DNA of 14,303 nt from Bacteroidales bacterium (GCA_024401915.1 JAKSKA010000015.1:1-14303); one strand, 5' to 3'; counted from the first letter of the stretch, positions 7,252 to 14,105 are shown. A program made the numbers and translations. Notes: generated from the letters alone by a model not told the origin.

Positions 7252-7718
7252 AACGAAATGTCGAGTATCTTGAACTTGATGATTCCTGCAGGGACCTGGG
7301 CCTCCACGACCTCACCCTTCGAATGGCCGATAAGGGCCTTCGCGATAGGAGTGGTGGCGGCAAGCTTGCCCTTCGAGAAATCCGCTTCCGACTCGCCCAC
7401 GATGGTGAATTCCATAACCGCCTTTGCATTGAGGTTCTCGACCTTCACCTTAGTGAGCATCGAAACGGTATCCGCATTGAGCTGGGAACTGTCCACAACC
7501 TTTGCACTTGAAATCTGATTCTGGAGTTTCGCTATCTTCAACTCGAGAAGGCCCTGGGCCTCACGGGCCGATTCGTACTCGGCATTCTCCGAAAGGTCAC
7601 CTTTCTCACGGGCCTCGGCGATTGCCTGGGCGATAACGGGGCGCTGGGCGAGCGACTCCGCGAGCTCTTTCTTCAATTTGTCAAGACCTTCTTGACTAAT
7701 GTAATGAACTTCTGCCAT
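7248..7718 (-). CDS. greA: Transcription elongation factor GreA
   Basis: GreA enters the secondary channel of backtracked RNA polymerase and stimulates transcript cleavage, rescuing arrested complexes. The 156-residue product has the N-terminal coiled coil (about 1-77) with the conserved tip loop EKGDLSENAEYESAREAQ, whose acidic D41 and E44 position the catalytic Mg2+. The FKBP-like C-terminal domain contains TPIAKALIGHSKGEVV. It starts YISQEGLDKLKKEL as usual. It heads the greA–HIT–lipoprotein transcription unit. A consensus promoter lies at 7794-7825 and a hairpin with T-run lies in its leader (7747-7777), suggesting attenuation. The window also encodes a DksA-like factor that uses the same polymerase channel. 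Confidence 0.96.
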   Translation of the reverse strand: MAEVHYISQEGLDKLKKELAESLAQRPVIAQAIAEAREKGDLSENAEYESAREAQGLLELKIAKLQNQISSAKVVDSSQLNADTVSMLTKVKVENLNAKAVMEFTIVGESEADFSKGKLAATTPIAKALIGHSKGEVVEAQVPAGIIKFKILDISL

Positions 7719-7746
7719 TTATGATTATGTTTTTAGTTTCAGTAAT

Positions 7747-7777
7747 AAAAAGGAGTCCTGTCTTTCGAACAGAACCC
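7747..7777 (-). terminator. Hairpin plus T-run in the greA leader (candidate attenuator)
   Basis: On the minus strand GGGTTCTGT (7777-7769) pairs with ACAGGACTC (7761-7753): 9 bp including two G-U pairs, with a 7-nt loop. One C follows, then TTTTT (7751-7747). It lies about 10 nt after the predicted greA start site and 28 nt before the ATG, so termination here would release an RNA of about 40 nt. This is the layout of an intrinsic attenuator. The stem is moderate, so efficient termination is uncertain. Confidence 0.45.
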
Positions 7778-7793
7778 GCGTCAGTGTCTTTTG

Positions 7794-7825
7794 CAAATGT
7801 AGAATATTTTTATCTTAACTGCAAA
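7794..7825 (-). promoter_or_regulatory. Promoter of greA–HIT–lipoprotein operon
   Basis: On the minus strand TTTG (7825-7822) and TACATTTG (7801-7794) are separated by 20 bp, a full match to the Bacteroidetes consensus. The start site would be near 7788, giving a leader of about 70 nt that contains the hairpin at 7747-7777. The spacer overlaps the region where the -33 box of divergent thiM would sit. Confidence 0.75.
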
Positions 7826-7833
7826 TTTTATCA

Positions 7834-7841
7834 TATCTTTG
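7834..7841 (+). promoter_or_regulatory. Putative -7 element of the thi operon promoter
   Basis: TATCTTTG on the plus strand matches TAnnTTTG, but no good TTTG is found 18-20 bp upstream (the nearest is TTTA at 7809-7812, spacer 21). The element ends only 5 bp before the thiM ATG, so the mRNA would start at or within a base or two of the ATG. A weak or activator-dependent promoter would fit. Confidence 0.45.
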
Positions 7842-7846
7842 TTTTT

Positions 7847-8644
7847 ATGACATTTCCAGGCAATTTCGCCGGAGACTGCCTTCTGATAAGGAAGAAGTCC
7901 CCACTCGTACATAACATCACCAACTACGTCGCGATGGAGCCCTGCGCCAATGCCCTGCTGGCGATAGGCGCCTCTCCCCTTATGTCTTCCGAACCGGCGG
8001 AGATGAGGGACCTTGCGGCCATCTCGTCCGCCCTCGCAGTCAACACCGGCTGCCTCGAGGAGAGGCAGCTGGAGGCTATGGAACTTGCTGCCGCGGCCTT
8101 CTCTGAATCGGGCAAGCCCTGGGTCCTCGACCCGGCCGGAGCCGGCGCGAGCCGTTTCCGCACCGAGGCGGCAATGAGGCTGGCCGGAGACTTCAGGCCC
8201 GACGTGATCAGAGCCAACGCTTCGGAGATAATCGCTCTCGCGGGAGGCAGGGTCAGCAGCCGCGGGGTGGATTCCGCAGACAAGGCTGAAGACGCCCTCG
8301 AAGACGCCGTGAAGCTGGCCGCCAGCCTCCATTGCATCGTGTCGCTGAGCGGCAGGACCGATTACATCACCGACGGAGTCACGGTCATAGCCCTGGCGAA
8401 CGGCAGTCCGATGATGGGCACGGTGACTGCTATGGGATGCACGGCTTCCGCCATCACCGCGGCATTCCTCGCCGTGGAGACGGACCGCCTGGCCGCTGCC
8501 GCATCGGCAATGGCGCTGATGGGGCTGGCCGGAGAAGCGGCTGAGAAAGTCAGCAACGGACCCGGCAGTTTCGCAATCAGTTTCAGGGACTGCCTATATA
8601 ATATGGATCCCGCGGAAGAGGCGGGAAAAATCAGAATCTTATGA
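7847..8644 (+). CDS. thiM: Hydroxyethylthiazole kinase
   Basis: ThiM phosphorylates 4-methyl-5-(2-hydroxyethyl)thiazole with ATP, salvaging the thiazole half of thiamine. The 265-residue protein has the conserved SPLVHNITNYV (18-28), NALLAIGASPLMS (35-47), WVLDPAGAGAS (92-102), RANASEIIALAGG (122-134) and the anion-hole/catalytic GTVTAMGCTASAI with C198. The frame is open upstream to 7721, but those 42 codons overlap the promoter region and look non-coding; ATG at 7847 gives the usual roughly 17 residues before SPLVHN. It is first in thiM-thiE-thiL-thiD and overlaps thiE by 4 bp (ATGA). No TPP riboswitch is visible upstream. Confidence 0.96.
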   Translation: MTFPGNFAGDCLLIRKKSPLVHNITNYVAMEPCANALLAIGASPLMSSEPAEMRDLAAISSALAVNTGCLEERQLEAMELAAAAFSESGKPWVLDPAGAGASRFRTEAAMRLAGDFRPDVIRANASEIIALAGGRVSSRGVDSADKAEDALEDAVKLAASLHCIVSLSGRTDYITDGVTVIALANGSPMMGTVTAMGCTASAITAAFLAVETDRLAAAASAMALMGLAGEAAEKVSNGPGSFAISFRDCLYNMDPAEEAGKIRIL

Positions 8645-9282
8645 AAACGGAAGACCTAAGGCTTTATCTGGTCACCGACAGGAACCTTTCGAAAGGCAGA
8701 CCGCTGGAAGACATCGTCAGCAGGGCCGTAGAAGGCGGAGTCTCTATGGTGCAGCTGCGCGAGAAGGATATTCCGACGAGGGATTTCATCGGACTTGCGA
8801 TGAAGCTTAAGTCACTCCTCGAGGGAAGCGGCGTCCCGCTGATCATCAACGACAGGATAGACGTCGCTCTCGCCGTCGGCGCCGACGGAGTCCACATCGG
8901 CCAGAGCGATATGCCCTACGGCATTGCCAGGCGTCTTATGGGACCCGACAGGATAATCGGCCTCTCGGTGGAGAATATGGAACAGGTCATAGCAGCCAAT
9001 TCGCTGGATGTGGACTATATCGGCATCTCCCCCGTCTTCGCCACTCCGACAAAGACGGACACGGCCGCTCCTCTCGGGCTCGACGGTCTCAGGGAGGCTG
9101 TCAGACTGAGCAGACACCCCAGCGTCGCCATAGGCGGGATGAACAGGGAGACGGCAGCAGGAGTGATGGGATGCGGGACGGACGGGATTGCCGTCGTCAG
9201 CGCCATCGTCGCGGCGGAAGACCCGCAGGCGGCCGCCAGGGAACTTTCAGACATAGTGAAGAGATATGAAAGGCGAGTTTGA
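8641..9282 (+). CDS. thiE: Thiamine phosphate synthase
   Basis: ThiE joins HMP diphosphate and thiazole phosphate to make thiamine monophosphate, releasing pyrophosphate. The 213-residue TIM barrel shows every signature in order: LYLVTDR (8-14), VQLREK (37-42), LIINDRIDVALAVGADGVHIGQSD (67-90, binds Mg-diphosphate), GISPVFATPTK (128-138), AIGG (163-166) and GIAVVSAI (182-189). ATG lies within the ATGA junction with thiM. Its last 17 bp overlap thiL. It uses the products of ThiM and ThiD encoded on either side. Confidence 0.97.
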   Translation: MKTEDLRLYLVTDRNLSKGRPLEDIVSRAVEGGVSMVQLREKDIPTRDFIGLAMKLKSLLEGSGVPLIINDRIDVALAVGADGVHIGQSDMPYGIARRLMGPDRIIGLSVENMEQVIAANSLDVDYIGISPVFATPTKTDTAAPLGLDGLREAVRLSRHPSVAIGGMNRETAAGVMGCGTDGIAVVSAIVAAEDPQAAARELSDIVKRYERRV

Positions 9283-10207
9283 ATTCATAGCGGACATACG
9301 ATCGAAGTTCCCCGCTCCGGAAGGGATTGCGGGAATCGGTGACGACTGTGCCATCATACCGCAGAAAAACGGTCTGGAGACGCTTGTATCCACTGATATG
9401 CTCGTGGAGGGCAGGCATTTCCTGCTGGACGACATCAGTCCGCGCGACCTGGGCTGGAAGTCGGCGGCGGTAAATTTCAGCGACATCGCCGCTATGGGAG
9501 GCAGGCCGCTCGGAAGCTTGCTCGCACTCGCACTTCCCCGCAATCTGCCCAGGGGATGGGCGGAGAGTTTTATGGAAGGGTACAGGGAGATTTCGGAGCA
9601 ATACGGCTTCCCGCTCCTTGGCGGCGACACTACGGGTTCGGAGACCGGCGTGTGCATCTGCGTCACCGTGCTCGGCGAAGCGCCGCTCGGAGGAAGCAGG
9701 AGGCGCAGCGCGGCCAGGGAAGGCGACCTGGTCTGCGTCACCGGCTGTCTAGGAGACTCCGCGGCAGGGCTGCAGGCCATATTGAGGCATTTGCCGGACG
9801 ACGGCGACGTCGCGGTGCTCAAGCAGCGTCACCACAGGCCGATTCCCCGCATCCGCGAAGGGATGGAGCTCGCTGCAAGCGCCGGGGTACACGCAATGAT
9901 GGACATTTCCGACGGCATCGGGTCCGACCTGCGCCACATACTCGAAGAATCGGGCGTCGGAGCGGAGATAGACGTGGCGCAGCTGCCCCTGTCCGGGGAG
10001 ATGCTGCGTTTCTGCGGTGCACAGGGACTGGACGCCACGGAACTGGCCCTTTGCGGAGGCGAAGACTACGAACTGCTGTTCACGGTCGCTGCCGACGCGG
10101 AGGATGAGCTGAAAATCCAGCATTACAAGATAGGAAGGATCACGGCGGGGACGGAGCTGGTCTGGAAAGGGACGGACAAGGATTATATGGGATACAGACA
10201 CTTTTAA
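9266..10207 (+). CDS. thiL: Thiamine monophosphate kinase
   Basis: ThiL phosphorylates thiamine monophosphate to thiamine diphosphate, the active cofactor. The 313-residue protein belongs to the PurM/ThiL fold: GIGDDCAI (23-30), STDMLVEGRHF (42-52), VNFSDIAAMGGRPLG (69-83), GGDTTGS (119-125), MDISDGIGSDL (212-222) and GGEDYELLFT (264-273), the acidic residues of which bind Mg-ATP. It is slightly short relative to many homologues, mostly near the C-terminus. ATG at 9266 overlaps the thiE end by 17 bp in another frame, implying coupled translation. Together with its neighbours it makes the operon able to reach the final cofactor. Confidence 0.96.
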   Translation: MKGEFEFIADIRSKFPAPEGIAGIGDDCAIIPQKNGLETLVSTDMLVEGRHFLLDDISPRDLGWKSAAVNFSDIAAMGGRPLGSLLALALPRNLPRGWAESFMEGYREISEQYGFPLLGGDTTGSETGVCICVTVLGEAPLGGSRRRSAAREGDLVCVTGCLGDSAAGLQAILRHLPDDGDVAVLKQRHHRPIPRIREGMELAASAGVHAMMDISDGIGSDLRHILEESGVGAEIDVAQLPLSGEMLRFCGAQGLDATELALCGGEDYELLFTVAADAEDELKIQHYKIGRITAGTELVWKGTDKDYMGYRHF

Positions 10208-10217
10208 AGCACTTTAT

Positions 10218-11042
10218 ATGAAGACATACCCGAGAGTATTGACCATAGCCGGCAGCGATTCGGGAGGCGGAGCCGGAATCCAGGCCGACATCAAGGCGAT
10301 CAGCGCGACAGGGTCCTATGCGGCCAGCGCGATAACGGCCGTCACCGTTCAGAATACGCTTGGCGTCTCGGCGGTCCACAATGTGCCGGCGGAAATAGTC
10401 CGCGGCCAGATAGCCGCCGTTCTCAGCGACATCGGTGCAGACGTCGTGAAGATAGGGATGCTCGGGAACGCAGAGGTAGCACGTACCGTCATATCCGTGC
10501 TCTCCGAGTTCAATGTCAGCAACATAGTGCTCGATCCGGTGATGGTCGCCACCTCCGGGGACAGGCTCATAGACGAAGATGCCGTGGAAGTGGTCGCAGG
10601 CGGGCTTGCGCCGATGGCGCGCATAATCACGCCCAACATCCCGGAAGCCGAAGTGCTGTCCGGGAAACGCATCGGAGCTCCGGACGAGCTGGAGGAAATG
10701 GCCGTATTCCTGTCCCGGAAACTGAGCGGGGACGGCAGGAGGAAGGTTTCCGTGCTGATGAAGGCCGGACATCTGGAGGGCGAAGAACTTGTGGACTATT
10801 TCTACAACGCGGAAGAGGACCACGTCACGCAGCTGCGTTCCCCCCGCTTCGACACCGGGAACACGCACGGCACGGGCTGCACGCTTTCTTCCGCCCTGGC
10901 TTCATATCTTGCGCAGGGAAAGACTCCGGACGAGGCGGCAGCGCTCGCAAAGGCCTATATCTCAGGCGCGATAAAGCACGGCGCAGAATATTCCATAGGA
11001 CACGGTCACGGGCCGGTCAAACATTTTTGGAAATTTTTTTGA
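10218..11042 (+). CDS. thiD: Hydroxymethylpyrimidine / phosphomethylpyrimidine kinase
   Basis: ThiD phosphorylates HMP twice to HMP diphosphate, the pyrimidine substrate of ThiE. The 274-residue ribokinase-fold protein has TIAGSDSGGGAGIQADIK (9-26), QNTLGV (45-50), VLDPVMVATSG (104-114), ITPNIPEAEVLSG (137-149), MKAGH (181-185) and the anion hole NTHGTGCTLSSA (215-226). No ThiE or TenA domain is fused. It starts 10 bp after the thiL stop and closes the operon. The last codons run through a T7 stretch, with the stop inside it. It converges on tsf, with a shared hairpin at 11109-11143 in the 121-bp gap. Confidence 0.96.
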   Translation: MKTYPRVLTIAGSDSGGGAGIQADIKAISATGSYAASAITAVTVQNTLGVSAVHNVPAEIVRGQIAAVLSDIGADVVKIGMLGNAEVARTVISVLSEFNVSNIVLDPVMVATSGDRLIDEDAVEVVAGGLAPMARIITPNIPEAEVLSGKRIGAPDELEEMAVFLSRKLSGDGRRKVSVLMKAGHLEGEELVDYFYNAEEDHVTQLRSPRFDTGNTHGTGCTLSSALASYLAQGKTPDEAAALAKAYISGAIKHGAEYSIGHGHGPVKHFWKFF

Positions 11043-11108
11043 TTCTGGCACGGGTCTTGATATATGATAAACCGAATAGTTTTTTCATAGGTTTATTTAG
11101 GTTAGATG

Positions 11109-11143
11109 AAAAAGGGCTCCCGATGTGATATCGCGAGCCCTTT
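11109..11143 (-). terminator. Intrinsic terminator of rplM–rpsI–rpsB–tsf, possibly bidirectional
   Basis: AAAGGGCTC (11111-11119) pairs perfectly with GAGCCCTTT (11135-11143). Inside, a C-C mismatch is followed by CGAT/ATCG and a 5-nt loop. On the minus strand the stem is followed by TTTTT (11113-11109), 21 nt beyond the tsf stop at its near arm. On the plus strand only TTT follows, so it may stop thiD transcripts less efficiently. Confidence 0.85.
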
Positions 11144-11163
11144 CATATTGAGTGTATTACCTT

Positions 11164-12159
11164 TTAGTCGTTGAGGGAGTAACGCTTCATCTCGATGACC
11201 TTTGCCTCCGCATCCTCGGCCTTGATAGCCTCTGCTACGGATTTCTTGTCCTCGCTCATCTGGTACTCCTGCTCTTCGAGGGTGTTCTCCTTGAAGAACT
11301 TGCCGAGACGTCCCTGGGCGATGCCCTGGATCATCTGCTCGGGAAGGTTTGCGGCCTTCTCCTCGCCGACGGTCTTGATGATCTCGCGAGCCTGCTGAGC
11401 CTGCTCGGGAGTAAGCCATCCCTTTGCAGTGTTGGACTCGATATGGTCCTCGCTGTCAACGTGTGCAGGGTTGATGCCCACCTTCTTGAGAGCGGCGTCG
11501 ACGGCCTTCTGGACCATCTCCTCCTTGGTCTTCTCGATAGCGACCTTGAGTTCGGTCTCGACTACCGATGCGGGGCAGGACTCCTTGCTGATTGCAACGG
11601 GGTTCATTGATGCGACCTGCATTGCAACGCCCTTTCCGAGAGCCTCGGACACGGGCTTGTTGAAGCCGACGAGGGAACCGAGCTTGCCGTTGAGAGTGTG
11701 GATGTAGGACACGATGTACGGAGCCTCGACGAGGGCGTAGTATGCGAGCACGTGCTTCTCTCCGGTCTTGCCGGTCTGCTCTGTGATGGCTGCCTCTACG
11801 GTGCGGCCGTCAGCGAGCTTGCAGGCCTTGAGGGCCTCGGCGTCTGCGGGTGCATTTGCGATTGCGGCGTCTGCGACAGCGTCTGCAAGATTCTGGAAGT
11901 CGGAGTTGCGGGATACGAAGTCGGTCTCGCATCCGAGGCAGACAAGGATGCCCTTGTTACCTGCGATGCGCGCCTTTACGGCACCCTCGGAGGTCTCGCG
12001 GTCGCTGCGCTTTGCTGCGACCAGTTTGCCTTTCTCACGGATGATTTCCTTTGCTTTCTCGAAATCGCCGTCAGCCTCCTCAAGAGCTTTCTTGCAATCC
12101 ATCATTCCGGCTGCCGTCATCTGACGGAGCTTCATTACGTCCTTTGCTGATATTGCCAT
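11164..12159 (-). CDS. tsf: Translation elongation factor Ts
   Basis: EF-Ts releases GDP from EF-Tu so that it can bind GTP and aminoacyl-tRNA. The 331-residue protein has the N-terminal UBA-like module (VMKLRQMTAAGMMDCKKALEEADGD, about 8-32) and the GDP-exchange motif CETDFVSRN (77-85), where TDFV contacts EF-Tu. Two core domains follow. It is longer than E. coli EF-Ts because of a longer C-terminal portion, as in other Bacteroidetes. ATG at 12159 lies 20 bp after the rpsB stop. It is the last gene of the ribosomal-protein operon, 20 bp or so before the terminator hairpin, the classic rpsB–tsf pairing. Confidence 0.97.
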   Translation of the reverse strand: MAISAKDVMKLRQMTAAGMMDCKKALEEADGDFEKAKEIIREKGKLVAAKRSDRETSEGAVKARIAGNKGILVCLGCETDFVSRNSDFQNLADAVADAAIANAPADAEALKACKLADGRTVEAAITEQTGKTGEKHVLAYYALVEAPYIVSYIHTLNGKLGSLVGFNKPVSEALGKGVAMQVASMNPVAISKESCPASVVETELKVAIEKTKEEMVQKAVDAALKKVGINPAHVDSEDHIESNTAKGWLTPEQAQQAREIIKTVGEEKAANLPEQMIQGIAQGRLGKFFKENTLEEQEYQMSEDKKSVAEAIKAEDAEAKVIEMKRYSLND

Positions 12160-12179
12160 ATTCAGTATGTTAAAAGAGT

Positions 12180-12977
12180 TTATTCGGCCTCGGCCTCTGC
12201 AGGCTTGGCGGTTTTGCGGGCGCGGAGCTTCTTGGCTGCGGGAGCCTTCGTCTCAGCCTCCTCGGCGGGAGCTTCCTTATCCTTCTCGAGCTTGCGCTCC
12301 TCAAGGCCTTCCTGGATTGCGGCGCAAAGGATGTTCATAACGCACTCGACGCTCTTTGCGGCGTCATCATTTGCCGGTATTACATAATCAATAGGAGTGG
12401 GATCGCAACAAGTATCAACCATTGCGAATACCGGGATGTTGAGGCGGTTGGCCTCTTTGACTGCGTTAGCCTCCTTCATTACGTCAACAACGAAAAGCGC
12501 TGACGGGAGACGGCTCATATCGCGGATCGAGCCGAGGTTGATCTCAAGTTTTGCCCTCTGACGGTCAATCTGGAGACGCTCACGCTTTGCGAGCTTCTCG
12601 AATGTTCCGTCCTCCTTCATCTTGTCGATGGTGGACATCTTCTTGATGGCCTTGCGGACCGTAGGGAAGTTGGTGAGCATACCGCCCGCCCAACGTTCGG
12701 TAACAGAAGGCATTCCGACAGCGGTAGCTTTCTCGCTGACGATGTCTTTCGCCTGTTTTTTGGTAGCTACGAAGAGAATCTTGCGACCGCTCTTTGCGAG
12801 CATCTTCCTCTCCTCGGCAGCCTCGTCTATCTTGACGATTGACTTGTGCAGGTCTATGATGTGGATTCCGTTCTTCTGGTCGAAGATATAGGGAGCCATT
12901 TTAGGATTCCACTTACGGGCGAGATGTCCGAAGTGTACACCTGCATCAAGCAGTTCCTGGAAATTTGTTCTTGACAT
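12180..12977 (-). CDS. rpsB: 30S ribosomal protein S2
   Basis: S2 binds late to the 30S subunit near the anti-Shine-Dalgarno region and helps recruit S1. The 265-residue protein starts MSRTNFQELLDAGVHFGH, with the conserved GHLARKWNPKMAPYIF. It keeps the family middle with RWAGGMLTNF and VVDVMKEANAV. The last 35 or so residues are a low-complexity, Ala/Lys/Glu-rich tail. The frame is open to 13028, but ATG at 12977 gives the true family start. In E. coli S2 represses its own rpsB–tsf mRNA through the leader; here the 184-nt spacer upstream is strongly structured (see the entry at 13012-13155), whereas every other gap in the operon is 20 nt or less. Confidence 0.97.
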   Translation of the reverse strand: MSRTNFQELLDAGVHFGHLARKWNPKMAPYIFDQKNGIHIIDLHKSIVKIDEAAEERKMLAKSGRKILFVATKKQAKDIVSEKATAVGMPSVTERWAGGMLTNFPTVRKAIKKMSTIDKMKEDGTFEKLAKRERLQIDRQRAKLEINLGSIRDMSRLPSALFVVDVMKEANAVKEANRLNIPVFAMVDTCCDPTPIDYVIPANDDAAKSVECVMNILCAAIQEGLEERKLEKDKEAPAEEAETKAPAAKKLRARKTAKPAEAEAE

Positions 12978-13011
12978 TTTTTTAAATCTAAAAAGTGTTT
13001 TTTTGATTTTC

Positions 13012-13155
13012 ACCGGAGGTCTCTTCAAAACGGCCTCGACGGTCTCTTTTCATCAAGGTTCGAGTAGCGGGATACCGGTCTCCAACCTTTTCCGCAGAGT
13101 GGCAACCTCCAAAAAGGGAAGGTTTGATAACCACTGCTGTACCGTAAGTCTCTGC
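13012..13155 (-). promoter_or_regulatory. Structured spacer before rpsB, candidate r-protein leader RNA
   Basis: Minus-strand RNA in the rpsI–rpsB gap can form three hairpins. A: AGTGG (13135-13131) with CCACT (13102-13098), enclosing AACCT/AGGTT plus CC/GG with one bulged base and a CTTTTT loop; GCAG/CTGC (13155-13152, 13097-13094) may close it. B: AAGGTT-G-GAG with CTC-G-AACCTT (13089-13055), 9 pairs and one G-G mismatch, capped by CGG-TATC-CCG. C: ACCG and GAGG with CCTC and CGGT (13043-13012), two bases bulged. The heptamer (G/A)GAGACC occurs three times. No T-run follows hairpin C and no TAnnTTTG box is seen, so neither terminator nor promoter explains it. About 34 A/T-rich bases separate C from the ATG. 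Confidence 0.45.
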
Positions 13156-13161
13156 AATAAA

Positions 13162-13551
13162 CTAACGTTTGCTGAACTGGAAGCGTCTGCGTGCGCCGGG
13201 CTGGCCGGGTTTCTTACGCTCAACCTCACGGGCATCGCGTGTAAGGAATCCTTCAGCCTTGAGCGTAGAACGGTATGCTTCCTTGTCAATCTCGCAGAGG
13301 GCGCGCGCGATACCGAGACGGATAGCCTCAGCCTGACCCTTGATGCCACCGCCTACGATGGTGATCTTGGTGTCGAACTGGCCTTCAGTTCCGGTAACTG
13401 CGAAGGGCTGGTTCACGACATAACGGAGCGATTCTTCCTTGAAATAATCCTCAAGGACGCGGCCGTTGATGGTGATGTTGCCTTTTCCAGCTGAGAGATA
13501 AACGCGAGCTACAGCAGCCTTGCGTCTTCCAAGGGCGTGTGTCTGTTCCAT
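13162..13551 (-). CDS. rpsI: 30S ribosomal protein S9
   Basis: S9 is a 30S head protein whose C-terminal tail reaches the P-site tRNA anticodon. The 129-residue product has the family start [13 protein letters not shown] (7-19), GKGNITING, a [19 protein letters not shown] core and the invariant end RRRFQFSKR, with the terminal SKR intact. ATG at 13551 lies 10 bp after the rplM stop, the standard rplM–rpsI arrangement. The gene ends 184 bp before rpsB. Confidence 0.97.
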   Translation of the reverse strand: MEQTHALGRRKAAVARVYLSAGKGNITINGRVLEDYFKEESLRYVVNQPFAVTGTEGQFDTKITIVGGGIKGQAEAIRLGIARALCEIDKEAYRSTLKAEGFLTRDAREVERKKPGQPGARRRFQFSKR

Positions 13552-13561
13552 TTACTCTTTT

Positions 13562-14014
13562 TTAAATTTCGTCCAACGTGATAGTCTTAGGGTTCTGTGC
13601 CTGGTGAGGATGCTCGGGACCTGCATAAACGAACAGGTTTCCAAGAAGATCATCTCCAAGACGGGTCTTAGGGAGCATACCCTTAACAGCTCTCCTAATC
13701 AGTTCGGTGGGGTTCTTTGCGAGAATCTCCGCAGGTGTCGTAAACCTCTGTCCGCCGGGATATCCGGTGTAGCGGGTGTAAACACGGTCGGTCATCTTCT
13801 TGCCGCCGAGGGCGACTTTCTCTGCATTGACCACGATTACATTGTCACCGCAGTCAACGTTGGGAGTGAATCCGGGCTTGTTCTTGCCGCGAAGGACAAG
13901 GGCAACCCTTGAAGAAAGACGACCAAGCGCGAGATCAGTCGCGTCAATGACGACCCACTTCTTGTCTACGGTTGCTTTGTTCAGCGATACCGTTTTGTAG
14001 CTTTGTGTCTCCAC
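13562..14014 (-). CDS. rplM: 50S ribosomal protein L13 (GTG start)
   Basis: L13 is an early-assembling 50S protein. The 150-residue product shows WVVIDATDLALGRLSSRVA (20-38), VDCGDNVIVVNAEKV (53-67), YTGYPGGQR (82-90) and AVKGMLPK (109-116), all typical. The start codon is GTG at 14014-14012, not ATG. An in-frame stop lies six codons upstream, no ATG lies between, and the N-terminus METQSYKTVS matches Bacteroidetes homologues. GTG is therefore the only reasonable start. It is the first gene of rplM–rpsI–rpsB–tsf. A consensus promoter is at 14073-14103 and a hairpin with T6 lies in the leader. Confidence 0.96.
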   Translation of the reverse strand: METQSYKTVSLNKATVDKKWVVIDATDLALGRLSSRVALVLRGKNKPGFTPNVDCGDNVIVVNAEKVALGGKKMTDRVYTRYTGYPGGQRFTTPAEILAKNPTELIRRAVKGMLPKTRLGDDLLGNLFVYAGPEHPHQAQNPKTITLDEI

Positions 14015-14038
14015 TGTCTTGATCTTTAATTAGTTAAT

Positions 14039-14075
14039 AAAAAATTGCGATCCCTACACACAATAGGGGTCGCAA
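14039..14075 (-). terminator. Intrinsic terminator downstream of sdhC, overlapping the rplM promoter
   Basis: On the minus strand TTGCGACCCCTA (14075-14064) pairs with TAGGGATCGCAA (14056-14045): 12 bp with one G-U pair and a 7-nt loop, followed directly by TTTTTT (14044-14039). It would stop transcripts arriving from sdhC. The first three bases of the 5' arm are the last three bases of the rplM -7 element, so transcripts starting at the rplM promoter contain only the inner part of the stem. Confidence 0.8.
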
Positions 14076-14103
14076 AGGTATGAAAAATTTATGAAAAATC
14101 AAA
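14073..14103 (-). promoter_or_regulatory. Promoter of the rplM–rpsI–rpsB–tsf operon
   Basis: On the minus strand TTTG (14103-14100) and TACCTTTG (14080-14073) are separated by 19 bp, a full consensus match. The -33 element starts 3 bp beyond the sdhC stop. The transcript would begin near 14067, inside the terminator hairpin, leaving a leader of about 50 nt. Confidence 0.8.
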
Positions 14104-14105
14104 GA

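Noticed and set aside
7721..7846. An N-terminal extension of thiM back to 7721
   Set aside because: The extra 42 codons cover the divergent promoter region, do not resemble ThiM and would give an abnormally long protein.
11067..11096. Inverted repeat ATAAACC-16 nt-GGTTTAT after thiD as a thiD terminator
   Set aside because: The loop is long, the stem is A/T-rich and no T-run follows. The hairpin at 11109-11143 is far stronger.
13015..13084. A tRNA-like element on the plus strand: GGAGGTC pairs with GGTCTCC (13077-13083) and GGTTCGA occurs at 13057-13063
   Set aside because: The T-arm is in the wrong place relative to the 3' end, no D-arm or anticodon arm fits and the length is 70 nt. The minus-strand hairpins explain the same bases better.
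13003..13494. A 163-codon plus-strand frame across the rpsB leader and rpsI
   Set aside because: It is mostly antisense to rpsI and has no family resemblance.
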